Assembly: GCF_014109765.1 (NCBI RefSeq)
Contig: NZ_CP059139.1
Span: 5,590,113 to 5,654,112, forward strand
DNA length: 64,000 nucleotides
Source of the DNA: Pseudomonas berkeleyensis
GTDB taxonomy: Bacteria; Pseudomonadota; Gammaproteobacteria; Pseudomonadales; Pseudomonadaceae
Reading direction: 5' to 3'
Numbering within the stretch: the first letter of the stretch is position 1; the number at the start of each line of letters is the position of its first letter. Below the pieces are notes generated by a model. It was given only the letters and a program-made list of their open reading frames with translations. It did not search any database and was not told the DNA's origin. The translations under genes and the position numbers were made by a program. Shown in pieces: positions 8,011 to 17,201 of the stretch.

Positions 8011-9249
8011 ATGAAACCGCTATACGCACTGCTTCCTCTGCTGGTTGCCACACAGGTCGCCCAGGCCGACTTCATCAAGGACAGCAAAGGTTCGCTGCAG
8101 ATTCGCAACTACTACTTCGACCATGATTTCCAGGGCGGTCCAGGCCTGGACGAAATGCGTGAATGGGCCCAGGGCTTCATTCTCAAGGCCGACTCGGGCT
8201 ACACCGAAGGGCCGGTGCAGTTCGGCCTGAGCTTCATCGGCATGACCGGCTTTCAGCTCGATTCCAGCCCGGATCGCACCGGCACCGGCCTGCTGTCGTT
8301 CAACCCGCGCACCCGTGAGGTCAACGACAACTATTCCAAGGCCGGTATCTCGGCACGCTTCAAGGTCTCCAACACCGAACTGCAAGTCGGCCACATGACG
8401 CCGCTACTGCCGATCATGTTCCCGGTGACCGCGCGCCTGTTCCCGCCACTGTTCCGCGGTGGCATGGTGACCTCCGGCGAGATCGATGGGCTGACCTTGC
8501 GCGGCGGTTACTTCGACCGGCAGAAATACCGCGACTCCACCGAAGACGCCAAGCTGCGCGTCAGCGGCCTCAACGGTCGCTTCAACGGCACTGCGGAGTC
8601 CAGCGGCTTCATGTTTGGCGGTGGCGACTACAAGCTGCTCGATAACCTCACCGGCTCGTACTACTACGCGCAACTGAACGACATCTACAAGCAGCACTAC
8701 GTCGGCCTGACCCACACCACACCGCTCGGCCCGGGCGCGCTGAAGAGCGAGGCCTATTACTTCGACAGCAGTGAGGACGGTGCGGCCAAGGCCGGCCGCG
8801 TCGACAACGGCAACCTCAACCTGAACGCTGCCTACACCCTGGGCGCCAACACCTTCAGCCTGGGCTACATGCACCTGAGCGGCGATACCGGCATGCCGTA
8901 CCTGGCCAGCATCGACCCCTACGTGATGGTCGGCGGCGCCCTGGCCACCGAGTACCTGAACCCCAAGGAGCGCGTGTGGCAGTTCAAGCACGACTATGAC
9001 TTCGCCAGGCACGGCTTGCCGGGCCTGAAGACGCAGATCCGCTTCATTCAGGGCCGCAACATCCACGAGCCGGTGGCCGACGGCAACGGCGAAGAGTGGG
9101 AACGCGATCTGGAGGTGTCCTACGTGGTGCAGAGCGGCAGCCTGGCCGGTCTCGGCCTGCGTCTGCGCCACGGCCACTACCAGAACAACTTCAGCCGTGA
9201 TGTCGAGCAGACCCGCGTCAACATCGACTACACCCTGGCACTCTGGTAA
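8011..9249 (+). CDS. OprD-family outer membrane porin
   Basis: A 412-aa outer-membrane porin of the OprD/PhaK-type family. It has a signal peptide (residues 1 to about 19, ending VAQA), then DFIKDSKGSLQIRNYYFDHDF, the conserved OprD N-terminus. Alternating beta-strand pattern continues to a C-terminal tryptophan (YTLALW), as required for BAM recognition. OprD family members let small carboxylates or aromatic acids cross the outer membrane. As last gene after the importer it probably supplies the outer-membrane step. ATG 8011 is chosen because the signal peptide starts there and AAAGG lies upstream. Confidence 0.9.
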   Translation: MKPLYALLPLLVATQVAQADFIKDSKGSLQIRNYYFDHDFQGGPGLDEMREWAQGFILKADSGYTEGPVQFGLSFIGMTGFQLDSSPDRTGTGLLSFNPRTREVNDNYSKAGISARFKVSNTELQVGHMTPLLPIMFPVTARLFPPLFRGGMVTSGEIDGLTLRGGYFDRQKYRDSTEDAKLRVSGLNGRFNGTAESSGFMFGGGDYKLLDNLTGSYYYAQLNDIYKQHYVGLTHTTPLGPGALKSEAYYFDSSEDGAAKAGRVDNGNLNLNAAYTLGANTFSLGYMHLSGDTGMPYLASIDPYVMVGGALATEYLNPKERVWQFKHDYDFARHGLPGLKTQIRFIQGRNIHEPVADGNGEEWERDLEVSYVVQSGSLAGLGLRLRHGHYQNNFSRDVEQTRVNIDYTLALW

Positions 9250-9271
9250 CCGCAGCACGCTCTCCAGTACA

Positions 9272-9300
9272 GCCCACGGCATGCCGTGGGCTTTTTCGTT
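9272..9300 (+). terminator. rho-independent terminator after porin gene
   Basis: GCCCACGGCATGCCGTGGGC is a self-complementary stem followed by TTTTTCGTTT, 22 bp after the porin stop. It ends the transporter operon just before the convergent flavin reductase-like gene. Confidence 0.85.
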
Positions 9301-9870
9301 TCAGGCCTTCAGCGCCTCGCCAATCGCGTAGTAGTGCCCGCCCGCCACGTGATGCAGGCTGCGCAGGCTCGGGTCGGCCGTTTCGAAATGCCAGCGACCG
9401 TCGCGGAACACGCGCTCGTCGGCCCAGGCCGCGATCACCTCGCCGATGAACAGGTCGTAAGCCTGCTGGTTGTGCGACTCATCGATCAGCCGGCAGACCA
9501 ACCAGGCCGAACAGCCCGCTACCAGCGGCAGGTCGTGGCCTTCCATCTCGAACAACTGCACGCCGGCATGGGCCAGCTTCGCCGGATCGTCGGCCAGGCT
9601 GGCGTTACCCACCGCCTGGGTCAGTTGCAGTTGCGCCACGGTCGGCACCTGGATGGCGAACAGGCCACTGCCTTCGATCAGCGCGCGGGTGCGGGTGGCC
9701 TTGTCCAGCACCACGGTGAGCTTCGGCGGGTCGAAGTCCAGCACACAGCACCAGGCCGCCGCCATGACGTTATCCACAGCCTGGTAGCGAGCCGACACCA
9801 GCACGGTGGGGCCGTGATTGAGCAGACGGTAGGCCTTGGCCAGGTCGACGGGACGGATCGACGCGTTCAT
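9301..9870 (-). CDS. flavin reductase-like (FMN-binding split barrel) protein
   Basis: A 189-aa protein of the flavin reductase-like family, which binds FMN and either reduces it for a partner oxygenase or acts as an uncharacterised flavoprotein. Segments such as PTVLVSARYQ, NVMAAAWCCVLDFDPPKLTVVLD and the later ARALIEGSGLFAIQVP-like stretch match the family's core strands. The start at 9870 is taken because AGGAG precedes that ATG by 5-6 nt; an upstream in-frame ATG would add 20 unlike residues. It is monocistronic and ends against the porin terminator. No partner monooxygenase is visible in the window. Confidence 0.8.
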   Translation of the reverse strand: MNASIRPVDLAKAYRLLNHGPTVLVSARYQAVDNVMAAAWCCVLDFDPPKLTVVLDKATRTRALIEGSGLFAIQVPTVAQLQLTQAVGNASLADDPAKLAHAGVQLFEMEGHDLPLVAGCSAWLVCRLIDESHNQQAYDLFIGEVIAAWADERVFRDGRWHFETADPSLRSLHHVAGGHYYAIGEALKA

Positions 9871-9953
9871 GCAGACTCCTGAAAGCGAAAAAGGCGCTCG
9901 CATGCTGGCCCGTGAAGGCCCGCATCGCAAGCGCCTGCAACAGCGGTTGTGGA

Positions 9954-10697
9954 TCAGAACTCCTGCACGGTCGGGCGCAGGACGATCTCGTTGATGTCGA
10001 CGTCGGCCGGCTGCTCGATGGCGAAGGCGATGGCGCGTGCCACCGATTCCGCCGGTATCGCCTGTTTGTAGAAGTCGACGACGAAGTCGCGGCTTTGCTG
10101 GTGCGAGCTGCCGAACTTCAACTCGGAGTCCACCGCGCCCGGTTCGATGGTGGTGGTGCGGATGCTGCCGCCGACCTCATGACGCAGCCCTTCGGAGATG
10201 GCCCGTACGGCGAACTTGGTGCCGCTGTAGACGGTGCCGCCCGGGCTGAACACCTTGATCCCGGCCACCGAGGCGATGTTGATGAAGTGCCCGGCGTTCT
10301 GCTGCTGGAACACCGGCAGCGCCGCGGCGATGCCGTACAGCACGCCCTTGATGTTGATGTCGATCATGCGCTCCCACTCCTCGACACGCACGTCGCCCAG
10401 CGGCGCGATGGCCATATAGCCGGCATTATTGACCAGCACATCGACGCGGCCGAAGCTGTCCAGTGCGCCCTGGATCAGTGCCTTGACCTCGTCGGCGCGA
10501 GCCACGTCGGTGGTGTAGGCCACGGCCTCACCGCCAGCGGCAGCCAGTTCGTCGACCAGTTGCTCGAGACGCTCCTTGCGCCGTGCAGCCAGCACCACCT
10601 TGGCGCCCAGCTTGCTCAGATGACGCGCAGTCGCTTCGCCCAGACCGCTGCTGGCGCCAGTGATGACCACGACCTTGCCGGAAATGTTGTTGCTCAT
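9954..10697 (-). CDS. short-chain dehydrogenase/reductase
   Basis: A 247-aa classical SDR oxidoreductase. Cofactor motif TGASSGLG (residues about 12-19) and NNAG (about 88-91) bind NAD(P). The catalytic triad is an active-site Ser (INIASVAG), Tyr in YSGTKFAV and the Lys four residues on. An Arg-Arg-Lys-rich segment after strand beta2 (LAARRKERL) favours NADPH. The start ATG has GAGGG upstream. A LysR-type gene is divergent 141 bp away and probably controls it. The substrate is unknown. Confidence 0.88.
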   Translation of the reverse strand: MSNNISGKVVVITGASSGLGEATARHLSKLGAKVVLAARRKERLEQLVDELAAAGGEAVAYTTDVARADEVKALIQGALDSFGRVDVLVNNAGYMAIAPLGDVRVEEWERMIDINIKGVLYGIAAALPVFQQQNAGHFINIASVAGIKVFSPGGTVYSGTKFAVRAISEGLRHEVGGSIRTTTIEPGAVDSELKFGSSHQQSRDFVVDFYKQAIPAESVARAIAFAIEQPADVDINEIVLRPTVQEF

Positions 10698-10806
10698 GGT
10701 GATGCCCTCTCTCGATTCGTTGGAGTGTCCGGCGTCACTCGCTGGACATGGGCTCACGTTAGAGGCGATTTCCGTTTCAATGAATGGAAGAGTTTGGATT
10801 AGGCTA

Positions 10807-10821
10807 TTCCATATTCTGGAA
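10807..10821. promoter_or_regulatory. candidate LysR-type operator
   Basis: TTCCATATTCTGGAA is an inverted repeat (TTCCA/TGGAA) lying 17 bp before the LysR gene, in the interval shared with the divergent SDR gene. This is the usual place for an autoregulatory LysR site. Confidence 0.4.
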
Positions 10822-10838
10822 CAAAAAGGTGCCCCGAC

Positions 10839-11750
10839 ATGCTCAATCGCATGGAGATGATCCGCATCTTCTGCAGCGCAGCCGACTGCAGCAATTTCCG
10901 CGAAGCAGCGACTCGCCTGGGTGTTTCGCCGCAGGCGGTGACCCGCGCGATCAAGGCGCTGGAAGAGGAGCTGGGCGAGATTCTGTTTCACCGCAACACC
11001 CGCCAGGTGCACATCACTGCCTTCGGCGAGGCTTATGCGGTGCGCGCCCGGCAGATGCTGGAGGATTTCGATGCGCTGTTTCGCGGCCATCGCGCCGAGG
11101 CCGAATCGGCCATCGCCGGGCGCATCGGCATCACCGCGCCGCAGGCCATCGGCAAGCGCTTTCTGGTGGGCTTCCTGCAACCCTTGCTCAAGCAGCACCC
11201 ACAACTGGTGCTGAACCTGCGCCTGGAAGACGAGATCACCGACGCGGTGGAAGCGCAGATCGATATCGGCATCCGCGTCGGCTTCCTGCGTGATAGCCGC
11301 TACGTCGCCCGCGCCCTGGCGCCGGTGCCGTTGCAGGTGGTGGCCACGCCGGAACTGATCGCCGCCAGCGGCGCGCCGCGTGACCTCGACGAGTTGCAGC
11401 AGCGGCCGCTGTCGGTGCTGATCGACCGCAAGAACGGCCGCCCCTGGCCGTGGACATTCGCCCACGGCCCCAGCCTGCATCCCCCCACGCCAGCGCTGGT
11501 GTGTGACGACCCCGAAGCCGAGCTGGAAGCCGTGCTCGCCGGCCTGGCCTACGGCCAGTTGCCCGCCTACCTGGCGCAACCGTACCTGGAGAACGGCCGC
11601 CTGCAGGCGGTGCTGACCGAGCAGGCACCCGATCCCTGGCAGTTGTTCATCTACCGCCCGCAGCAAGGCCCCGTGCCGCCAAGGGTGCGCCTGGTGTTCG
11701 ATCACCTGCGCGCCTGCTTTTCCAACCCGGCACAGTTTCCCCAGGGCTGA
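10839..11750 (+). CDS. LysR family transcriptional regulator (divergent from SDR)
   Basis: A 303-aa LysR-type regulator. The N-terminal winged helix-turn-helix is about residues 5-63 (FCSAADCSNFREAATRLGVS, then QAVTRAIKALEEELG). The effector-binding domain follows from about residue 90. The ATG at 10839 has AAGGTG upstream; an internal Met at codon 5 is an alternative start. Divergent placement from the SDR gene suggests it regulates that gene and itself. The effector is not predictable. Confidence 0.9.
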   Translation: MLNRMEMIRIFCSAADCSNFREAATRLGVSPQAVTRAIKALEEELGEILFHRNTRQVHITAFGEAYAVRARQMLEDFDALFRGHRAEAESAIAGRIGITAPQAIGKRFLVGFLQPLLKQHPQLVLNLRLEDEITDAVEAQIDIGIRVGFLRDSRYVARALAPVPLQVVATPELIAASGAPRDLDELQQRPLSVLIDRKNGRPWPWTFAHGPSLHPPTPALVCDDPEAELEAVLAGLAYGQLPAYLAQPYLENGRLQAVLTEQAPDPWQLFIYRPQQGPVPPRVRLVFDHLRACFSNPAQFPQG

Positions 11751-11861
11751 GGTCGCTCACGGCAACGCCGCTGTCGCCTGCGAAGCGCTTCGCACAGGGC
11801 GCAGCCGATAACGTCCAACCTGATCGCCAGACCGTCTGGCCCGAGCATCAGGAGATGACGT

Positions 11862-13166
11862 ATGAACGCCGCAGCCCACGGTCAACAGGTCAGCCCGGCC
11901 ACCTTGCACAAGGTGATCGCCGCCTCGGCCATCGGTAACTTCGTCGAGTGGTTCGACTTCGCCGTCTACGGTTTCCTCGCCGTGACCATCGCCTCGCTGT
12001 TCTTCCCGCCGGGCAACCCGACCCTGGCACTGCTGCAGACCTTTGCGGTGTTCGCCGTGTCGTTCGCCCTGCGGCCGTTGGGTGGCATCGTCTTCGGTAT
12101 CCTCGGCGACCGCATCGGGCGCAAGCGCGTGCTGTCGATCACCGTGCTGCTGATGGCCGGCGCCACCACGCTGATCGGCCTGCTGCCGACCTACGCCAGC
12201 ATCGGCCTGTTCGCCCCGCTGCTGCTGGCCCTGGCGCGCTGCCTGCAAGGCTTCTCCGCCGGTGGCGAGTATGCCGGCGCCTGCGCCTTCGTCATGGAGC
12301 ATGCGCCCACCGAGCAGAAGGCGCGCTATGGCAGCTTCGTGCCGGTCTCGACCTTCATGGCATTCGCCTGCGCCGCCGGGCTGGTGTTCGGCATGGGCGT
12401 CTGGCTGGATGAGGTACAGATGCAGGCCTGGGGGTGGCGCGTACCCTTCCTGATCGCCGCGCCGCTGGGCCTGGTCGGCCTGTACATGCGCCTGCGCCTG
12501 GACGAGTCACCGGCCTTCCAGGCCCTGGCTGCGCAACCTCACCCTGAACATTCGCCGCTGCGCGAAACCCTGCGCGAGCATGGCGGCACCGTGCTGTGCC
12601 TGTCGGCGTTCATCTCGGCGACGGCGCTGTCGTTCTATATGTTCACCACGTATCTCACCACCTACATGCAGGTGGTCGGCGGCGCGGCGCGGCCGACCGC
12701 CTTGCTGGCCAGCCTGATCGCGCTGTTCTTCGCCGCCCTGTTGTGCCCCTTCGTCGGGCGCTATTCGGATCGCGTCGGGCGCCGCCGCACCATCCTCACC
12801 GCCGGAGTGGCGTTGATCGTCGCGGTGTATCCGGCCTTCACCCTGGCTGCCTCGGGCACCCTGTTGGCTTCAGCCCTGGGCGCCATGCTGCTGGCAGTGG
12901 GTGCGGTGATCTGTGGGGTGGTAACGGCGGTGCTGCTGTCCGAGCAGTTCCCCACCCGGGTGCGCTACACCGCCTCGGCCTTCACCTACAACCTGGCCTA
13001 CACCATCTTCGGCGGCACCGCGCCGCTGATCGCCACCTGGCTGATCGAGGTGACCGGCAACCGCATGTCGCCGGCCTACTACCTGATCGCCATCGCCCTG
13101 CTGGCCCTGGCCGGTGGTCTGGCGCTGCCGGAGTCCTCGAAGCGGCCGCTGAGCTACCAGCGCTGA
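11862..13166 (+). CDS. MFS transporter, metabolite:H+ symporter (MHS/ProP-like)
   Basis: A 434-aa, 12-segment major facilitator protein of the metabolite:H+ symporter subgroup. [17 protein letters not shown] in the first membrane helix is the MHS family signature. The loop 2-3 motif DRIGRKRVL is the MFS motif A, repeated as [11 protein letters not shown] between helices 8 and 9. Family members import dicarboxylates, alpha-ketoglutarate, shikimate, proline or aromatic acids with protons. CAGGAG precedes the ATG. It stands alone between the LysR gene and a convergent TonB receptor gene 4 bp away. The substrate is unknown. Confidence 0.88.
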   Translation: MNAAAHGQQVSPATLHKVIAASAIGNFVEWFDFAVYGFLAVTIASLFFPPGNPTLALLQTFAVFAVSFALRPLGGIVFGILGDRIGRKRVLSITVLLMAGATTLIGLLPTYASIGLFAPLLLALARCLQGFSAGGEYAGACAFVMEHAPTEQKARYGSFVPVSTFMAFACAAGLVFGMGVWLDEVQMQAWGWRVPFLIAAPLGLVGLYMRLRLDESPAFQALAAQPHPEHSPLRETLREHGGTVLCLSAFISATALSFYMFTTYLTTYMQVVGGAARPTALLASLIALFFAALLCPFVGRYSDRVGRRRTILTAGVALIVAVYPAFTLAASGTLLASALGAMLLAVGAVICGVVTAVLLSEQFPTRVRYTASAFTYNLAYTIFGGTAPLIATWLIEVTGNRMSPAYYLIAIALLALAGGLALPESSKRPLSYQR

Positions 13167-13170
13167 ACGA

Positions 13171-15429
13171 TCAGTACTGCACCGAGTAGCTGAGGCCAAA
13201 GGTGCGGCCGGCTGCCGGCAGGCTGGAGATGGCACCGTAGGTGGCCTCGGCCTGCTGACCGTAGACGGTCTTGTAGTCGCGGTTGGCCAGGTTGTAGACG
13301 CCGAAACCGACCTCGCCGCCCAGCCAGGGCGCGTGAGCGATCAGGTCGAGCACGGTATAGCCCTGGATCTTGGTCGCCGGAGTGGCGCGGATGGTCGGGC
13401 TGATCGCGGCGGACTGAGCGTCGTCATAGGCGCGGTCACTGCCGCCCACGGTGAGCGCCTGCAGGCGCACGCCATAGCCATCGAGGAAGCGCCAGTCACT
13501 GTAGACGGTGGCCTTCAGCGGCGAGACGCGGAAGGCATTCAGCTCGCGCCAGTTACCGGCGGCGTCCTTGTACTGGCCACGGGTGTAGGCCAGGGTACCG
13601 CCCAGCGTCCAGCCCTCGACCACCGGCACCTGCAAGTTGCCTTCGGCGCCCCACACGCGCTCATCGGTGTCGGCCACCGAGACGCTGAAATCGCGGTTGA
13701 ACTGCACCACCTTGTCGGAGGTGTTGTAGAACGCGGTCACCCCGGCGTTGAGGCCGCTGGCATCGCCCAGGCGCCAGCCCAGTTCGTAGTTGTTGACCTT
13801 GATCGAATCGATGCTGCTGCTATCGATGACGAAGCTGGCCGGCACGTCGCGCAGCATGCGCTGGGTGTCGGGCAGGCTGAAACCCTGGGAGAAATTGGCG
13901 AACAGTTGCTGGCTGTCGGTCAGCGCATACACCGCGCCTAAGTTGAACAGGGTCTCACTGTGGCGCACGTTGCCGCCTTCCAGGGTGCGCGCCTGGTAAC
14001 CGGCAACGGTCGCGGCGGTCACTGCCTCGCCATAGGGGATGGAATCGTCCACCTCGTTGCGGATGGTTTCGCGGCGCACCCCGGCCTGCAGGCTGAGGCG
14101 CTCAGTGAGCTGGTAGTCGCCCTGCAGGAACGCGCCGGTCTTGCTCACTTCCACGTCCGGGCCCATCGCAGCGCTGTAGGTCTCGCGGTAGTTAAGGCCA
14201 TTACTGGGAACGAAAGCACCCCATAAATCGTAGAACTGAGCGTTCTGGCTGTCCTGCTCGCGCTCATGATCCAGGCCATAGGTGAGTTGCAGGTCGCGCC
14301 CGGCCAGCTCGAAGCCTTTCTGCAAGGCGGTGCGTACGCTCCAGACGTCGATGTCAGTGCTCGACTGCATCACAACATCGATAGCACCGGGTGTTGCTGC
14401 ATTCGCCACACGACTGGCGAAGGGGAACCAGCGCGATTTTTCCTTGCGGTAGTAGGCTTCGGCGGTCAGTTGCTGGCCACCCAGCAAGTCGCGGTTGAGG
14501 TACTGCGCATTGGCGCCGTAGTGGCGGGTGCGCGGCTGGTCGTCGAGTTGCAGGCCATCGACGGCCTTGTGACTTGGGTCGGCGCTGCTAAACAGAACAT
14601 TGAGATTGGGGCCGTAATCCGGGCCGTAGTCGCTGTCCTGCTCGTCGTTGTAATAGCGCACGCCAGCGCTCAGTTGCTGGACGTCGTCCAGGTGCCAGGT
14701 CAGGCGACCGTTGAAGTCGAAGCTGGTGGTGTCCTGACGGTCGGTCTGGGAGATTTCCGGGCCGATACGATCACCGTCAGCATCGCGAATCTCGCCCTGC
14801 TTGGTGAAGCTCAGGCCGGCGAAACCGCTGACCGCGCCCTGGTGGAAGGCAGCGGTCTGCGAGGCCTCGTAGGCCATGGCGTCACGCGCCGCCTTGCCAG
14901 GAGTACGCAGGCCGATGCGGCTGCTGAAGTCGCTGGTTTCATCGTCGGCATTGCGGGTGATGATGTTGATCAGGCCGCCGGTGGCGCCGGCGCCGTAGAT
15001 GCTGGTAGCGCCGGAGATCACCTCGATGCGCTCGATCATCGCCGGGCTGATGCTGTTGAGCTGGCGCGAACCGTCACGCGAGCCGGTCAGCGGCACGCCG
15101 TCGATCATCACCTGCACGGTGCGCCCGCGCATGGTCATGCCGTAGTTGCTGGTGGTGCCGCTGCTTGGCGCCAAAGAAGGTACAAGCTGGCCAAGGATAT
15201 CGGAGGTGGAACGGCCGGCCGCAGCCTGCTCGGCAACCTGCTCGCGGTCGATGTTGTACACCGTGCCGGCGATCTCGGCGATGCTCTTGGCCGAACGGGT
15301 GGCGGTGACCACCATCGGGCCGAGCTCCTTGACCTGGCTGCTCGTGGTGTCGTCGGCCTGCGCGTGGAGCGCGCCGCTCACCGCCAGGCTGAGCAAGGTG
15401 ACCTGCATGGATGCCGAAAGATGCCTCAT
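13171..15429 (-). CDS. TonB-dependent siderophore receptor
   Basis: A 752-aa outer-membrane receptor. Residues 1 to about 25 form a signal peptide (ending LHAQA). A TonB-box-like segment (GPMVVTATRS) follows, then the plug domain with MRGRTVQVMIDGVPL and GATSIYGAGATGGLINIIT, and a 22-strand barrel ending in an aromatic residue (YSVQY). The chosen ATG at 15429 has a GGGGGA ribosome-binding site and starts the signal peptide; a longer upstream frame lacks both. It is the last gene of an operon with an RhtX/FptX-like permease and a small unknown protein. A PchR-like regulator is divergent, so it probably imports a ferric siderophore. No siderophore synthesis genes are present. Confidence 0.9.
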   Translation of the reverse strand: MRHLSASMQVTLLSLAVSGALHAQADDTTSSQVKELGPMVVTATRSAKSIAEIAGTVYNIDREQVAEQAAAGRSTSDILGQLVPSLAPSSGTTSNYGMTMRGRTVQVMIDGVPLTGSRDGSRQLNSISPAMIERIEVISGATSIYGAGATGGLINIITRNADDETSDFSSRIGLRTPGKAARDAMAYEASQTAAFHQGAVSGFAGLSFTKQGEIRDADGDRIGPEISQTDRQDTTSFDFNGRLTWHLDDVQQLSAGVRYYNDEQDSDYGPDYGPNLNVLFSSADPSHKAVDGLQLDDQPRTRHYGANAQYLNRDLLGGQQLTAEAYYRKEKSRWFPFASRVANAATPGAIDVVMQSSTDIDVWSVRTALQKGFELAGRDLQLTYGLDHEREQDSQNAQFYDLWGAFVPSNGLNYRETYSAAMGPDVEVSKTGAFLQGDYQLTERLSLQAGVRRETIRNEVDDSIPYGEAVTAATVAGYQARTLEGGNVRHSETLFNLGAVYALTDSQQLFANFSQGFSLPDTQRMLRDVPASFVIDSSSIDSIKVNNYELGWRLGDASGLNAGVTAFYNTSDKVVQFNRDFSVSVADTDERVWGAEGNLQVPVVEGWTLGGTLAYTRGQYKDAAGNWRELNAFRVSPLKATVYSDWRFLDGYGVRLQALTVGGSDRAYDDAQSAAISPTIRATPATKIQGYTVLDLIAHAPWLGGEVGFGVYNLANRDYKTVYGQQAEATYGAISSLPAAGRTFGLSYSVQY

Positions 15430-15451
15430 GGTTTCCCCCAGAGAAAGCGCG

Positions 15452-16681
15452 TCAATGATTGTCTGTGCCGGCCTGGATGCGCCGGACGATAGGTTTGCAA
15501 AGCAGGACGCTGAGCACTGAAAGCGCACCCAGCAGCAGGTAATAGGTTTCGTAACCCAGGCCCTTGGCGAGAAAGCCCGACAGCGAGCCACCGACGAAGA
15601 ACACCAGCAACTCGAAGCACACCAGCACGGTGAAATCGGTGCCGGCCTGCTGCCGCGAACAGAGCTGCATGAACAGGGCGTAGAGGCTGGTCATCGCCAG
15701 GTAGCGGATGGCCAGGAGCACCAGCACCATGGCGCCGAGCCACAAGGGCGAGCCGTCGGCCAGGCCGCTGAGCAGCAGCCCGGCGACCGCCAGGTAGGCC
15801 AGGCTGCGCAGCCAGCCGGCGCGCAGCAGCAGGGTCGCCGCGCGCTGGCCCTGCAACAGGCGTGCAGCCGCCACGGCGGCGAGCAGCCCGACGCTGGCGC
15901 CGGCCACCGACATCAGCAGGCCGATCTGCGTCAGTGACCACTGGCGATCCACCAGCATCGGCGTGAGCATGGCCATGGCCGGCGCCTCGACCAGGCGATA
16001 GACCAGGATCAGCAGCAGTGCCCAGCGGATCTCCGGGCGCTTGAAGGTGGCGATGAAGCCCGGCTTGGCCGCCTCGGCCTGCGCCGGCAGGCGGTCATCG
16101 ACCCGCGCGACTGCCAGCATGGTCAGGGCACTCAGGCCGGCCAACGTCAACAGCGCGCTCTGCCAGCCAAGCACCTGGTACAGCCACAGCACGCCGGCGC
16201 CACCGAACATACTGCCCAGGGCCACGCCAATGCTCTGCGCCATGCTGCCCAGACGATGATCCTCACTGGCCAGCGATTCCACGGTGTAACCGTCGATAGC
16301 GATGTCCTGGGTGGCAGCGAAGGTGGATATCCACAGGCTCACCAGCACGAACAGCAGCAGGCCGTGCTCCAGCCCGGTCATCGCCAGCAGCAGAATGCCG
16401 GCCACCAGCGCCGCCTGGGTCAGCCACAGCCAGGTGCGACGCCGGCCGAGGCTGTGCAGATAATGCCGGTCGACCAGCGGTGCCCAGAGAAACTTGAATG
16501 CCCAGGGGATGTAGAGCAGCGAGAGCATGCCGATCCAGCGCAGGTCGACACCCTGGCTACGCAGGATGGCCGGCATCGCCACGTTGAAGAAATACAGCGG
16601 CAGCGCGTGGGCCAAGTACAGCACCACGATCACCGCCAGCGCCAGCCGGGTCACCGGCACCTGCTCAGACGGACGCTGCAT
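15452..16681 (-). CDS. RhtX/FptX-family siderophore transporter (MFS)
   Basis: A 409-aa major facilitator protein. It resembles RhtX and FptX, single-subunit inner-membrane permeases for rhizobactin 1021 and pyochelin that replace an ABC importer. Features are 12 hydrophobic segments, a YIPWAFKFLWAPLVDRHYL loop after helix 2 and ATQDIAIDGYTVE in helix 4-5, both typical of the AmpG/RhtX group. It lies 22 bp upstream of the TonB receptor gene and its start overlaps the preceding small gene by 17 nt. The context makes siderophore uptake more likely than muropeptide transport (AmpG). Confidence 0.85.
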   Translation of the reverse strand: MQRPSEQVPVTRLALAVIVVLYLAHALPLYFFNVAMPAILRSQGVDLRWIGMLSLLYIPWAFKFLWAPLVDRHYLHSLGRRRTWLWLTQAALVAGILLLAMTGLEHGLLLFVLVSLWISTFAATQDIAIDGYTVESLASEDHRLGSMAQSIGVALGSMFGGAGVLWLYQVLGWQSALLTLAGLSALTMLAVARVDDRLPAQAEAAKPGFIATFKRPEIRWALLLILVYRLVEAPAMAMLTPMLVDRQWSLTQIGLLMSVAGASVGLLAAVAAARLLQGQRAATLLLRAGWLRSLAYLAVAGLLLSGLADGSPLWLGAMVLVLLAIRYLAMTSLYALFMQLCSRQQAGTDFTVLVCFELLVFFVGGSLSGFLAKGLGYETYYLLLGALSVLSVLLCKPIVRRIQAGTDNH

Positions 16682-17054
16682 GATTCACCATGCGCTCGGA
16701 GATCCAGCGATAGCCGTGCGTCCTGTCCAGCGTGACGAAATAGGGCACGCCCCAGGCGGCATGCAGCGCCGGGGTGTCGAGCCGGGCCTGCTCGTCGGCA
16801 TCTCCAGCGATGCGCACCAGCCCCTGGCAGACCTCGCGGAACGCCGCCTTGTGCTGCTTGTACCAGACGCCCTGAATGGCCCGGTAATCCTCGGCGAAGG
16901 TGCTGCCCTCGCGGGTACTGGAAATGAAGAAGAACGGCTGACGGCCCTCGATCAAACGCTCGATGCCGTCCAGCCACTGGCTTATCTGCGCCGCGTCGAC
17001 ATGCTCGTGAAAGACCGCCTCGACCACCGCCGTTTGCGTGAGGAGCAAACCCAT
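16665..17054 (-). CDS. conserved hypothetical protein of siderophore-uptake operon
   Basis: A 129-aa soluble protein, not recognised as a named family. It has an acidic N-terminal half and aromatic-rich segments (FFFISSTREGSTFAEDY, IQGVWYKQHKAAF). No signal peptide or membrane helix is visible. It is the first gene of the operon, overlaps the start of the permease gene by 17 nt and lies directly downstream of the Fur-like palindrome, so it should be made under iron limitation. A role in handling the imported siderophore or its iron in the cytoplasm is possible but not shown. Confidence 0.7.
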   Translation of the reverse strand: MGLLLTQTAVVEAVFHEHVDAAQISQWLDGIERLIEGRQPFFFISSTREGSTFAEDYRAIQGVWYKQHKAAFREVCQGLVRIAGDADEQARLDTPALHAAWGVPYFVTLDRTHGYRWISERMVNHAASV

Positions 17055-17111
17055 CGCTGTGTGATTCCCATGATCGTTGGTGACGCAACCAAAACGATTG
17101 CGACCTCATTG

Positions 17112-17131
17112 CACATGAGAATAATTCTGAA
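17112..17131. promoter_or_regulatory. Fur-box-like palindrome between siderophore operon and araC-type regulator
   Basis: The core AGAATAATTCT (17117-17127) is a perfect palindrome within CATGAGAATAATTCTGAA. It resembles the Fur consensus of GATAAT hexamers and sits 58 bp before the operon and 75 bp before the regulator. Iron-dependent repression of both is expected. Confidence 0.6.
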
Positions 17132-17201
17132 CAATGTTGCGCGCTTAGGCGAAAAGAAGGAAAAATTAGCCGCAACGAAACTTCCAACCTGGAATCGTGT
17201 C

